64,000 nt of DNA from NCBI RefSeq assembly GCF_001590865.1, contig NZ_BBUY01000001.1, positions 3,814 through 67,813 of the forward strand, read 5' to 3'. Below, in pieces: positions 24,892 to 33,114 of this stretch. Position 1 is the first letter of the stretch; each line of letters opens with the position of its first letter. This stretch comes from Streptomyces sp. NBRC 110611. Its GTDB lineage: Bacteria; Actinomycetota; Actinomycetes; Streptomycetales; Streptomycetaceae. Made by a program: the position numbers and the translations under genes. The notes under the pieces are model-generated. The model made no database searches, was not told the origin of the DNA, and saw nothing but the letters and a program-made list of their open reading frames with translations.

Positions 24892-25374
24892 TCAGGTGGC
24901 GTGCGGGCCGCCGTCGGCCTCTGTCTCACGGGAGTCCATACCGTGTGTCTCGCGGGAAACCGGGCCGCTCCCGTCTCCACGCCCGTCCCCGCGCCCGCTC
25001 GCAGCGCCGTCCTTGCCGCCGCCGACGAGCCCGTTCTCCTTGCGGAACGACTCGTAGATCTGCAGCAGGACCTGCTTCTGCCTCTCGTTCAGCGCCGGGT
25101 CGGTGAGTATCGCGGTCTGTACCTCGACCCCGTCCAGACCCCGCCGCTCGTCCAGAATTCCGGCCTGGACGTACAGCGTCTCGGCGGATATCCGCAGCGC
25201 CTTGGCGAGCTGCTGCAGGATCTCCGCGCTCGGCTTGCGCAGTCCGCGCTCGATCTGGCTGAGGTACGGATTGGACACCCCGGCGGCATCCGCCAGCTGC
25301 CGCAGGCTCAGCCGCGCCGTGCGCCGCTGCTCCCGCAGGAACTCGCCGAGATTGCCGACGTTGAGTGATGCCAT
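24892..25374 (-). CDS. XRE-family HTH regulator upstream of hbhA (Rv0474-like)
   Basis: 160 residues from ATG 25372-25374 (an upstream start at 25413 lies before the family core). The HTH spans residues about 9-63 (SLRQLADAAGVSNPYLSQIERG), followed by a helical domain (LNERQKQVLLQIYESF) and a Gly-rich disordered tail. It precedes hbhA and DUF2516, the conserved Rv0474-Rv0476 order, and probably regulates that set and itself. Confidence 0.82.
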   Translation of the reverse strand: MASLNVGNLGEFLREQRRTARLSLRQLADAAGVSNPYLSQIERGLRKPSAEILQQLAKALRISAETLYVQAGILDERRGLDGVEVQTAILTDPALNERQKQVLLQIYESFRKENGLVGGGKDGAASGRGDGRGDGSGPVSRETHGMDSRETEADGGPHAT

Positions 25375-25395
25375 GTGTCGATACTGCCCCTTCGT

Positions 25396-25423
25396 GCTAA
25401 CTATTGCAAGCAACCGCTAGCAA
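25396..25423. promoter_or_regulatory. Candidate operator before the XRE gene
   Basis: GCTAAC (25396-25401) and GCTAGC (25416-25421) are two turns apart, with TTGCAAGCAA (25404-25413) between them. The A+T content is raised relative to flanks. It lies 22-49 bp upstream of the regulator start, where autoregulation would act. Confidence 0.3.
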
Positions 25424-26020
25424 AAGTGGTTCATGTGTGTGCGGCTGAGTGAGGCGGAGCGCGAAGGGAGGCGGCGCTCTGCCGGCCTCAGGCTGCGTGA
25501 CCAGCTGAACGTACTCGACCGGCGTGGTGCCGACCTGGAGGCGGCGCGCCACCTGCTGCGCCGGACGATCGCCGTCACGGAACGCGGGGTCGTGAGGTAA
25601 CCCGCGGTGGGGTAATCCGTAGTGGGGCAAACCGTGGTGAGGTAATCCGCCGTGGGGCGAGGCGTGGTGGGGCGACTCGGCGTGCGTCTCGTTGTGCGGG
25701 GCGACTCGTAGCAGGTCGGCGTAGGCCTGCTGGCGTACCGTCAGCGCGACGAGCAGGACCAGGGCCAGCACCGTCATAGGGCGACGGCGTACCCGTAGGT
25801 TCAGCCAGCGGCCGCCGAGGCGTCCGAGGGCCTCGCGGACCACGACGGTCAGGGCGCCGGCGACCAGGACCACGCTGAGGGGGTTGTAGCGCCAGGCCTC
25901 GCCGAAGTGTCCGAGCATGGCCGCGTGCACCCCACGGGTGCCGCCGCACAGCGGTCCCATCACTCCCGCGCGATGCGGCGGCCCGTGGAGGTCGACCGGG
26001 GGCAGTCCGAAGAGGGCCAT
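25397..26020 (-). CDS. DUF2752 membrane protein with His-rich repeat; start uncertain
   Basis: The DUF2752 signature is clear: HRAGVMGPLCGGTRG, then HFGEAWRYNP, then a membrane helix. From the only usable ATG (26018-26020) the first helix is cut short; the same frame stays open to a stop at 26219 and reads RHRWAGPLAAAGLIAGAA just upstream, which completes a normal first helix, yet holds no ATG, GTG or TTG. A frameshift or non-standard start is therefore likely. After the core (about residue 105) comes a His-rich stretch built of GLPHHGLPHYGLPH repeats. The last 60 residues match nothing known. Function unknown. Confidence 0.55.
   Translation of the reverse strand: MALFGLPPVDLHGPPHRAGVMGPLCGGTRGVHAAMLGHFGEAWRYNPLSVVLVAGALTVVVREALGRLGGRWLNLRVRRRPMTVLALVLLVALTVRQQAYADLLRVAPHNETHAESPHHASPHGGLPHHGLPHYGLPHRGLPHDPAFRDGDRPAQQVARRLQVGTTPVEYVQLVTQPEAGRAPPPFALRLTQPHTHEPLLLAVACNS
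25596..25685 (-). repeat. 15-bp tandem repeat coding His-rich pentapeptides
   Basis: Six units of 15 bp (for example GGTAATCCGTAGTGG at 25611-25625) read on the minus strand as P-H-H/Y/R-G-L. They form a His-rich segment in the DUF2752 gene. Confidence 0.8.
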
Positions 26021-26387
26021 CGCCGCGCCCGCGATCAGGCCGGCCGCGGCCAGCGGGCCGGCCCAGCGGTGCCGGTCATGGTCCTCCCAGACCGCTCGGC
26101 ACGGAAACCATCGCTGCCGGATTCTGTTGTCCGCTCCGTCCGCTGTGCTGTCTTCCGTCTTGTCCTCCCGCTCGTCCTCCGTGCCGCCGCTGCCTCGCCG
26201 CCCGTCTCGCCGCCTGTCTCATCGTCTGTTTCGTCGTCTGTTCGGTTCAGTGTCGGCTCTGCCGGTCACGGCCGCACTTACCCGGCGGCCTGGCGGCGGC
26301 CAATCGGGCGATTGGTGGAGTGACCGGCAGAGCGTCGCAGAGGGGATGGGAAGGGAAGGGAAGAGAAAGGGGCGGGGTGGGGAGTCG
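26021..26387. other. 367-bp gap between PrmC-like and DUF2752 genes
   Basis: Its left part (26021-26218) continues the DUF2752 frame without a start codon and may hold the lost N-terminus. The right part is rich in CGTC/CTGTCTC repeats on the plus strand and shows no gene; a dyad CCAATCGGGCGATTGG lies at 26309-26324 and could be part of a terminator for neither or both genes. Confidence 0.45.
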
Positions 26388-27410
26388 TCAGCGTCCCGTT
26401 CCGTCGTCTTGCGGGCGGGTCCCGATGACGACCGTGGCGTACAGCTCGTCGCAGGTGGCCACCCGGGGGAGCAGGCCGTTGCGGGCGAAGGCCTCGACTG
26501 CCTGCGGGGCCTGACGTTCGCTTGTCTCGACGAGCAGGTGCCCGCCCGGCGCCAGCCATTGCGGGGCGGCGGCGGTCACCCGGCGCAGCACGTCGAGCCC
26601 GTCCGCGCCGCCGTCGAGCGCCACCAGCGGCTCGTACTCGCGGGCTTCCGCGGGCAGCAGTCCGACCTCTTGGGTCGGTACGTAGGGGACGTTGGCCACC
26701 AGGATGTCGATACGGCCGCGGAGCCCGGTGGGCAGCGCGCCGAAGAGGTCGCCCTCGTAGACCTGGCCTCCTACGGCGGTGAGGTTGCGGCGGGCGCAGC
26801 GCGCCGCGGCGGGGTCGATATCGGCCGCGTACAGCTCGACTCGCTCCGGGCCGTCGGCGGCCGGCGCGGTGGCAAGCCCAGTAGCCAGTTCGGTGGCAAG
26901 TTCGGTGGCCAGTGCGGTGCCTACCGCGCCGGAGCCGCAGCACAGGTCGACCGCGATCAGGGGCTGACCGGGATGGCCTGGATGGCTGGGGCGGTCTGGA
27001 TGGTCGGGGTGGTCGGGGTGGACGCGGGAGGAGCGGTCGGAGCGGCAGGAGCAGGGGAGGTGGCGGTTCCTGGCCCGGAGGCCGAGCGCGACGGCCTCGC
27101 CCAGCAGGAATTCGGTGCGGCGGCGGGGCACGAAGACACCGGGATCGACGGCGATCCGCAGCCCGTGGAACTCGGCCCAGCCGAGGACGTGTTCCAGAGG
27201 CAGGCCGGCAACCCGCCGCTTCACCATGGCGGCGAGCTGACCCGGCGTCTGGGCGGTGGAGAGGAGCAGCTCGGCCTCGTCCTCGGCGAAGACGCAGCCG
27301 GCGGCGCGCAGTGTGGTGACGAGGGTGGAGTGGGAGGGCGGTGAAGCGGGCCGCGGAGTGGCGACCTGGGCGGGGCGGAACGAAGAACGGATCTGCGGTG
27401 ACGACGACAT
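26388..27410 (-). CDS. PrmC/HemK-like N5-glutamine methyltransferase with NVPY motif
   Basis: 340 residues from ATG 27408-27410 (GAAAGG eight bases upstream). A helical N-terminal domain precedes a Rossmann methyltransferase fold with VDLCCGSGAVG (SAM site) and VANVPYVP. True PrmC has NPPY; the NVPY variant marks an actinobacterial subgroup annotated as putative N5-glutamine methyltransferases. A His/Pro/Asp repeat insert (HPDHPDHPDRP) and an LATELATELATG repeat interrupt loops on both sides of the SAM motif. The substrate is uncertain. Confidence 0.8.
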   Translation of the reverse strand: MSSSPQIRSSFRPAQVATPRPASPPSHSTLVTTLRAAGCVFAEDEAELLLSTAQTPGQLAAMVKRRVAGLPLEHVLGWAEFHGLRIAVDPGVFVPRRRTEFLLGEAVALGLRARNRHLPCSCRSDRSSRVHPDHPDHPDRPSHPGHPGQPLIAVDLCCGSGAVGTALATELATELATGLATAPAADGPERVELYAADIDPAAARCARRNLTAVGGQVYEGDLFGALPTGLRGRIDILVANVPYVPTQEVGLLPAEAREYEPLVALDGGADGLDVLRRVTAAAPQWLAPGGHLLVETSERQAPQAVEAFARNGLLPRVATCDELYATVVIGTRPQDDGTGR

Positions 27411-27639
27411 GCTGTGAGCCTTTCGGGGCGCCGAGGGCGCTTCCCGGGTCACTTGCTCCGGACGGTCACCTGCATCGGATGGGCCGCACGGCGTGAGACG
27501 GGAGCGCCTGCCTGATCTGGCGGGGTATCGGTCTCACCTCCTCGGTCGGTCCACTGCCGGAAGTGGTCACAGTACCTGACCTGGGGCGCGGCGCTGCAGC
27601 GGGGCTGAACACCGGTATTGAGCCAACCATCGGCCGGAA

Positions 27640-27670
27640 AATACTTGTCGAGTTGGAAAGTACTTGCCAT
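27640..27670 (+). promoter_or_regulatory. 19-bp-spaced direct repeat upstream of a membrane protein-regulator pair
   Basis: GGAAAATACTTG and GGAAAGTACTTG recur with a 19-bp period (27637 and 27656). They lie 50-80 bp before the start at 27719, a plausible operator for the winged-helix protein encoded next. The remaining gap 27411-27636 shows nothing. Confidence 0.35.
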
Positions 27671-27718
27671 GATGAATGTGTGAAGCCGGGAGAAGGCCCG
27701 GCGGAGGGGGAAGAGCTG

Positions 27719-28195
27719 ATGAATCGGTCAGGGGAGACTGGAATGCCGGAGTACGCATTCGAATCAGCGTCATCAGCGTCGTCATCGGCATCCGAGGACG
27801 CGGCTGCTGCACTGGCACGGGCGCAGGAGCTGAGCTCAACGGTCCGGGACAGTTCGCGATGGTACGTCTGGTACCAAGTGGTCTACGGCTTCGCGTCCGG
27901 CCTCGTGGTTCTCGCCATCGGGCTGCTGGACCATCCGTACGGAGTGGCGGTCGGCATAGGCTTCTGGTGCGCCGTCATCGCCGGGCTGACGGCGTATTCG
28001 GCCCGGCAGCGTGTTGCCCGGCGCGGGTTCGGCCGCTGGCATGCGAGCCTGATCATCGCCTGGGGGCTGCTCTACCTTGCGGTGCTGACTCCTGGCACCA
28101 TCTGGTTTGAGGGTGCTACGGAATGGTGGGTGACCGGTGCCCTGGTGGTGTCCCTTCCTGGGCTGATAGGCGGTTACCTGGAGGCCCGGCGGTGA
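27719..28195 (+). CDS. Four-helix integral membrane protein of unknown function
   Basis: 158 residues from ATG 27719, seven bases after GGAGGGGGA. A Ser/Ala-rich head is followed by four membrane helices (about residues 47-70, 74-92, 105-125, 132-152) with YVWYQVVYGFASGL near the first. It overlaps the next gene by 4 bp (GTGA), a widespread pair of small membrane protein and winged-helix regulator. Function unknown. Confidence 0.75.
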   Translation: MNRSGETGMPEYAFESASSASSSASEDAAAALARAQELSSTVRDSSRWYVWYQVVYGFASGLVVLAIGLLDHPYGVAVGIGFWCAVIAGLTAYSARQRVARRGFGRWHASLIIAWGLLYLAVLTPGTIWFEGATEWWVTGALVVSLPGLIGGYLEARR

Positions 28196-28509
28196 CGGAC
28201 CCGCAGCGGGGAACCCATCCGCGCCATGGACTCGACGAGGTGATTCACGCCCCGGTCCGCTTCTCCATCGTGGCGACGCTGGCGGCTGCCGACAGGGCGG
28301 AGTTCGCCTTTGTCCGCGACACCGTCGAGGTGAGCGACTCGGTCCTGTCGCGTCAGGTCGCCACCTTGGAGAAGGCCGGCTATGTCGCCGTCACCAAGGG
28401 GTACGTCGGCAAGCGCCCGCGTACCTGGCTTGCTCTCACGGCGGATGGCCGCGCCGCCTTCGCCGCGCACTGCCAGGCTCTGCGGGCCATTGCGGGGGAC
28501 ACCGACTGA
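28192..28509 (+). CDS. Winged-helix (MarR-like) transcriptional regulator
   Basis: 105 residues; GTG start in the GTGA overlap with the membrane protein stop. The fold is a single winged helix with [38 protein letters not shown] (recognition helix) and a wing [15 protein letters not shown], as in the transcriptional-regulator family PF13601. It probably controls its own operon, perhaps with the membrane protein as partner. Confidence 0.85.
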   Translation: MTDPQRGTHPRHGLDEVIHAPVRFSIVATLAAADRAEFAFVRDTVEVSDSVLSRQVATLEKAGYVAVTKGYVGKRPRTWLALTADGRAAFAAHCQALRAIAGDTD

Positions 28510-28607
28510 CGGAGCTCTGCCTCTGCCTCGCCTTGCCTTGCCTCTGCCTGTTTCTGCTTCTGACTCGGCGTCGGCGTCGGCGTCGTGCGACCGCCACCGG
28601 AGCCTTG

Positions 28608-28638
28608 TTGACTTCGAGTGCACTCCAACTCATAACGT
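28608..28638 (+). promoter_or_regulatory. MerR-type promoter of the aldo/keto reductase gene
   Basis: TTGACT (28608-28613) and TAACGT (28633-28638) are separated by 19 bp rather than the usual 17, and the spacer holds a dyad centred at 28620/28621 whose core GAGTGCACTC is perfectly palindromic (9 of 11 pairs over the full arm). A long spacer with a central dyad is the hallmark of MerR-family activation. No merR gene lies nearby. Confidence 0.6.
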
Positions 28639-28684
28639 CCCGGCCGGGATTCCGCTAAGTCCCAGGCTAGGAGGCACCAGCAGC

Positions 28685-29782
<1,098 letters not shown>

Positions 29783-29903
29783 GCCCGCCGGTCGGCGCCC
29801 GTGGGATCACCTGCGCTTCAGGGGGAGCAGCCAATGAGCGCATCTGTTCCGCGCTTCCTAGACTTTGTGCAGTGGGCGTCCTCGTACGGAGGGACGGTGC
29901 GCC

Positions 29904-30314
29904 ATGGACTGGAAGCTCGAACTGGTGCCGGTTCCGGTGTCCGATGTGGAGCGGGCGAAGCGCTTCTACAGCGAGCAGGTGGGCTTTGTCGTCGATCATG
30001 ACGTATGCGTCGGCGGTGCGGCGCGCATTGTGCAGCTGACGCCTCCGGGGTCGGACTGTTCGATCGTCATCGGGGCGGGCGCGGGTGTCTCTGAAGTGCG
30101 GCCGGGATCCGTGCAGGGCCTGCAACTGGTGGTGTCCGATGTCGCGGCCGCCCGCGCGCAGTTGCTCGAACGGGGCGTCCCGGCCAGCCCCGTACAGCAT
30201 GTGGAGAACGGCGTGATGGCTGAGGGCCCGGGCGGGGCGTGGAACTCGTTCGTCTATTTCAGCGATCCGGATGGGAATGGCTGGGCGCTTCAGGAGCGGC
30301 CGGGAGAGGACTGA
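29904..30314 (+). CDS. VOC (glyoxalase/bleomycin-resistance) superfamily protein
   Basis: 136 residues from ATG 29904. Two beta-alpha-beta modules: LVPVPVSDVERAKRFYSEQVGF at the start and VYFSDPDGNGWALQE at the end, whose final Glu is a common metal ligand. The first-module His is replaced (Leu/Val context), so metal binding may be incomplete. Role unknown; such proteins act in detoxification or drug binding. GGAGG lies 12 bases upstream. Confidence 0.8.
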   Translation: MDWKLELVPVPVSDVERAKRFYSEQVGFVVDHDVCVGGAARIVQLTPPGSDCSIVIGAGAGVSEVRPGSVQGLQLVVSDVAAARAQLLERGVPASPVQHVENGVMAEGPGGAWNSFVYFSDPDGNGWALQERPGED

Positions 30315-30320
30315 AGGTTG

Positions 30321-30425
30321 AGGGAGGGAGAGGGGGGAGGGAGGGGGGACGGGGGAGGGGAGGGCTGAAGGTTGGCGGAGGGGCGGGGGAGAGAGTGTGG
30401 TTGTGGGTGGGGGAGGGGGTGGTGC
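30321..30425 (+). repeat. G-run tract between convergent VOC genes (possible G-quadruplex)
   Basis: Purine-only stretch with more than ten runs of three or more G, for example GGGAGGGAGAGGGGGGAGGG near 30322. It begins a few bases after the stop of the rightward VOC gene. The G-rich strand is the mRNA-like strand of that gene. Confidence 0.7.
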
Positions 30426-30430
30426 GGCGT

Positions 30431-30844
30431 TCACAGGCCCTGGGCGGTCAGCCATTCCGGGGCGGGGGCGATGGTCTGGAGGACCTCGATGAGGGTGCCT
30501 TCGGGAGCCCAGACGTTGAAACGGCGCTGTCCCCAGGGTTCGTCGCGCACCGGTACGGCGATCGGCACGCCCTGGGCGCGCAGTGCGGCTTCCTCGGCTT
30601 CGGCGTCCTCGACGAGGAAGCCGAGGAGTGCGCCGCCGGTCTCCTGGGTGCGGAAGTCGGCGGGCATGGCCTCGTGGCCGCGCAGGACGAAGTCAAGGTG
30701 GTAGTCCGGGTGTTGGGGGTGCTGGAGGCTGGCGTACCAGTCCATTTCCACGACCCGCTGGAAGCCGAAGTGGTCGGCGTAGAAGCGGGTGCTGGCGGCG
30801 ACGTCATCGGTGAGCAGGGCGGTGCCGAGTTTGGTGACATGCAT
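30431..30844 (-). CDS. VOC superfamily protein, divergent from tetR
   Basis: 137 residues from ATG 30842-30844. Signatures are DDVAASTRFYADHFGF, YHLDFVLRGHEAMP and APEGTLIEVLQ; the DWYASLQHPQHPDYHLDFV region is typical of VOC proteins linked with TetR regulators. It is divergently transcribed from a tetR gene 140 bp away and is its probable target. GAAGAGGA lies upstream. Confidence 0.85.
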   Translation of the reverse strand: MHVTKLGTALLTDDVAASTRFYADHFGFQRVVEMDWYASLQHPQHPDYHLDFVLRGHEAMPADFRTQETGGALLGFLVEDAEAEEAALRAQGVPIAVPVRDEPWGQRRFNVWAPEGTLIEVLQTIAPAPEWLTAQGL

Positions 30845-30984
30845 GGGGGCGTTGGTCCTCTTCGTTCGGGAGAGCGGCCGGTGTGGCCGCGGCAACAACT
30901 CCAGTTGTAGTACTCTAGGTGTAGTGGTTGCAAGTCTTTTTGTGGATTTGCCGAATCGGGATGGGGAAGGCGGAAGGGTGAGGG

Positions 30985-31572
30985 ATGGCGCGTAATCCTG
31001 AGCGGCGGGCGGCGTTGGTCGATGCCGCGATCGAGGTGCTGGCGCGGGACGGTGCGCGCGGGCTGACCTTCCGGGCCGTCGATGCGGCCGCGGGCGTGCC
31101 CAATGGCACCGCGTCCAACTACTTCGCCAACCGGGACGACTTGCTGGCCCAGGTCACTGGGCAGATTCACCAGCGGATCGCGCCCGATCCCGATGAGGTC
31201 GCCGAGGTGCTGGCGGCGCCACGGGACCGGGCGCTGGTCGTCGAGCTGATGGGCTGGCTCGACCGCCGGGTGGCCGAGAACCGGACCGGCTACCTGGCGA
31301 TGCTGGAGCTGCGCCTGGAAGCCACCCGGCGGCCCGAACTGCGTGCGGAGCTGACCCGGGTCATCCGGGCGGTACTCGACGAGAACGTCCGCTTCCACCT
31401 GGACAGCGGACTGCCGGGGGACCGTACGGCGGTGATGCTGATGTACCTCGCGATGACCGGGCTGATGCTGGAGCAGCTCACCCTGCCCGGCGTGGTGCCG
31501 GACGAGGAGATCGACGGCCTGATCACGGCGCTCGTCGACCGTGCGACCGGCCTGGAGGGGGGCGTGGGGTAG
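30985..31572 (+). CDS. TetR-family regulator
   Basis: 195 residues. The N-terminal HTH (residues about 8-55) carries GARGLTFRAVDAAAGVPNGTASNYFANRDDLL. The C-terminal ligand domain is helical with LRLEATRRPELRAEL. GGTGAGGG precedes the ATG. The divergent VOC gene shares a 140-bp region holding CAACT-CC-AGTTG (30896-30907) and a TTGTAGTA/GTGTAGTG direct repeat, either of which could be the operator. Confidence 0.88.
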   Translation: MARNPERRAALVDAAIEVLARDGARGLTFRAVDAAAGVPNGTASNYFANRDDLLAQVTGQIHQRIAPDPDEVAEVLAAPRDRALVVELMGWLDRRVAENRTGYLAMLELRLEATRRPELRAELTRVIRAVLDENVRFHLDSGLPGDRTAVMLMYLAMTGLMLEQLTLPGVVPDEEIDGLITALVDRATGLEGGVG

Positions 31573-31626
31573 GGGGGTAGGGGTGGCCGGTGTCTGTTCG
31601 TCGCTCTGCGCCGTACGGGTTTTTCG

Positions 31627-32193
31627 CTATGCGCCGTACGGGCGGGCGGCGCGGGCCTCGCGGAGGGTCACGGCCCACCAGCTCAGCTGCGCGAGGAGGG
31701 TGTCGGCGGCCTGGGCGGCCGGGGCCGGGTCGTGCAGGCCGCCGGCGTCGTCGAAGAGCGCGCCGGCGAGCGGGAAGGACACCGTTTCGCGGACCGTCGT
31801 GGCGTGCAACTCGGCGAACACCAGCCGCAGTTGCTCGACAGCGCGGAGGCCGCCGGAGATTCCCCCGTACGAGACGAAGCCGACCGGCTTGGCATGCCAC
31901 GGGGAGTGCAGCAGGTCGATGGCGTGCTTGAGCGGGGCCGGGAAGGAGTGGTTGTACTCCGGGGTGATCACGACAAAGGCGTCCGCTGCGTCGACGCGCT
32001 TGGCGTAGGACTCGTACTCCTCGCTGCCGTGGCGGAGTTCGTACGGGCGGACCGCGTCCAGGTCGATGACGTCGAGGTCGATCTGGGGGTGACGTTCGGC
32101 CTGCCGGGTGAACCAGTTGGCGATGACGGGCGCGAACCGGCCCTCCCGGGTGCTGGCGACGATCACTGCGAGGCGGTAGGGGTGCTGGGACAT
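31627..32193 (-). CDS. NADPH-dependent FMN reductase (flavodoxin-like)
   Basis: 188 residues with the FMN-reductase signatures IVASTREGRFAPVIANWF (phosphate loop), ITPEYNHSFPAPLKHAIDLL and PVGFVSYGGISGGLRAVEQL. GAAGGG is six bases before the ATG. Its promoter has a SoxR-type box; in S. coelicolor one SoxR target (SCO2478) is of this same family, so it may be that gene's counterpart. It would reduce flavins or quinones under redox-cycler stress. Confidence 0.88.
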   Translation of the reverse strand: MSQHPYRLAVIVASTREGRFAPVIANWFTRQAERHPQIDLDVIDLDAVRPYELRHGSEEYESYAKRVDAADAFVVITPEYNHSFPAPLKHAIDLLHSPWHAKPVGFVSYGGISGGLRAVEQLRLVFAELHATTVRETVSFPLAGALFDDAGGLHDPAPAAQAADTLLAQLSWWAVTLREARAARPYGA

Positions 32194-32262
32194 GTGCGGC
32201 CCTTCGTGGCATGGCGGACGAGTCGGTGGCGGCGTGGGGGTGGTGCTTCGCCGTCGGGCTCG

Positions 32263-32293
32263 ACGCTAGGACCTCAAGAAAGGTTGAGGTCAA
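32263..32293 (-). promoter_or_regulatory. SoxR box and promoter of the FMN reductase gene
   Basis: Minus strand: TTGACC (32293-32288), 19-bp spacer, TAGCGT (32268-32263). The spacer contains the dyad CCTCAA-N6-TTGAGG (arms of 8 bp: 32270-32277 and 32284-32291), which matches the SoxR consensus. The long spacer is required for MerR-family activation. Confidence 0.8.
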
Positions 32294-32426
32294 GGGGGTG
32301 TCGAGGAGAAGGGGTGGGGGCAGTTGCCGCGAGGGGAAGGGGCAAGGGGTATGGGGTAAGCGGCAAGGGGTAGGCGGCAACCGGCGTGTGGTGTGCGGCG
32401 TGTGGCGTGCCGCGCGCCCCCCGCCG

Positions 32427-32504
32427 GTCGATCCGCCTCGTCGATCCGCCCTGTCGATCCGCCCTGTCGCTCCGCCTCGTCGATTCGCGCCGTCGCACCA
32501 CCCG
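32427..32504. repeat. 13-bp tandem repeat, six units
   Basis: Units of the type GTCGATCCGCCTC at 32427, 32440, 32453, 32466, 32479 and a decayed one at 32492. It ends 22 bp before the end of the ankyrin gene. The remaining gap 32294-32426 has GGCAAGGGGTA repeats and no gene. Confidence 0.8.
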
Positions 32505-32526
32505 TCATTTCACCCTCATGTCACCG

Positions 32527-32973
32527 TCACTCCACCCCGAACAGCTTCAGCAGTTCGGTCTTCTGGAACATCCGGGCCGTTTCGATCGCGGAGGGTGTGC
32601 CCGCTGCCGGGTCCGCGCCATGCGCGACCAGTGCCTTGACGACCTCGTCCTCGCCTTTGAAGACCGCACCGGCCAGCGGTGTCTGGCCACGGTCGTTGGG
32701 CCGGTTGGCGTCGGCGCCCCGCTTCAACAGCGCCTCCACGGTGGTGAGATGGCCGTGGTAGGCGGCCAGCATCACCAGCGAGTCGCCCTTGTCGTTCGTC
32801 AGGCTGGCGGGTACGCCCGCGTCCACGTACGCGGCGAGGGTGTCGGTGTCACCGTGCCGTGCCAGGTCGAAGACCTTCGCGGCGAGCTGCAGCACCTCGG
32901 GGTCGTGCGCGTGCTCGATCGTCTCGGGCCTCTGCGTCTCGGGCCTCTGCGGCTCGGGCTTCGCGTCGCTCAT
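32527..32973 (-). CDS. Small ankyrin-repeat protein
   Basis: 148 residues from ATG 32971-32973 (AGGAGG nine bases upstream). A disordered head with an RPETQRPET repeat is followed by about three ankyrin repeats (GDTDTLAAYVDAGVPASL, GDSLVMLAAYHGHLTTVEALL, GQTPLAGAVFKGEDEVVKALV). It is a protein-interaction scaffold of unknown partner. The asparaginase gene lies upstream on the same strand. Confidence 0.88.
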   Translation of the reverse strand: MSDAKPEPQRPETQRPETIEHAHDPEVLQLAAKVFDLARHGDTDTLAAYVDAGVPASLTNDKGDSLVMLAAYHGHLTTVEALLKRGADANRPNDRGQTPLAGAVFKGEDEVVKALVAHGADPAAGTPSAIETARMFQKTELLKLFGVE

Positions 32974-33114
32974 GGTCGCCGGCCTCCTGCTGTGGTGGGT
33001 GGTGCGTATGTGCCCTGTCAGCGCCACTTTATGCAGGCCATGGCCGCTGTGACAGCGGTGGCGAGGCCGGTGGTGGGGCTGACGGTGGGGTTGGTGCGGG
33101 CCGGTGTGGGCCGG

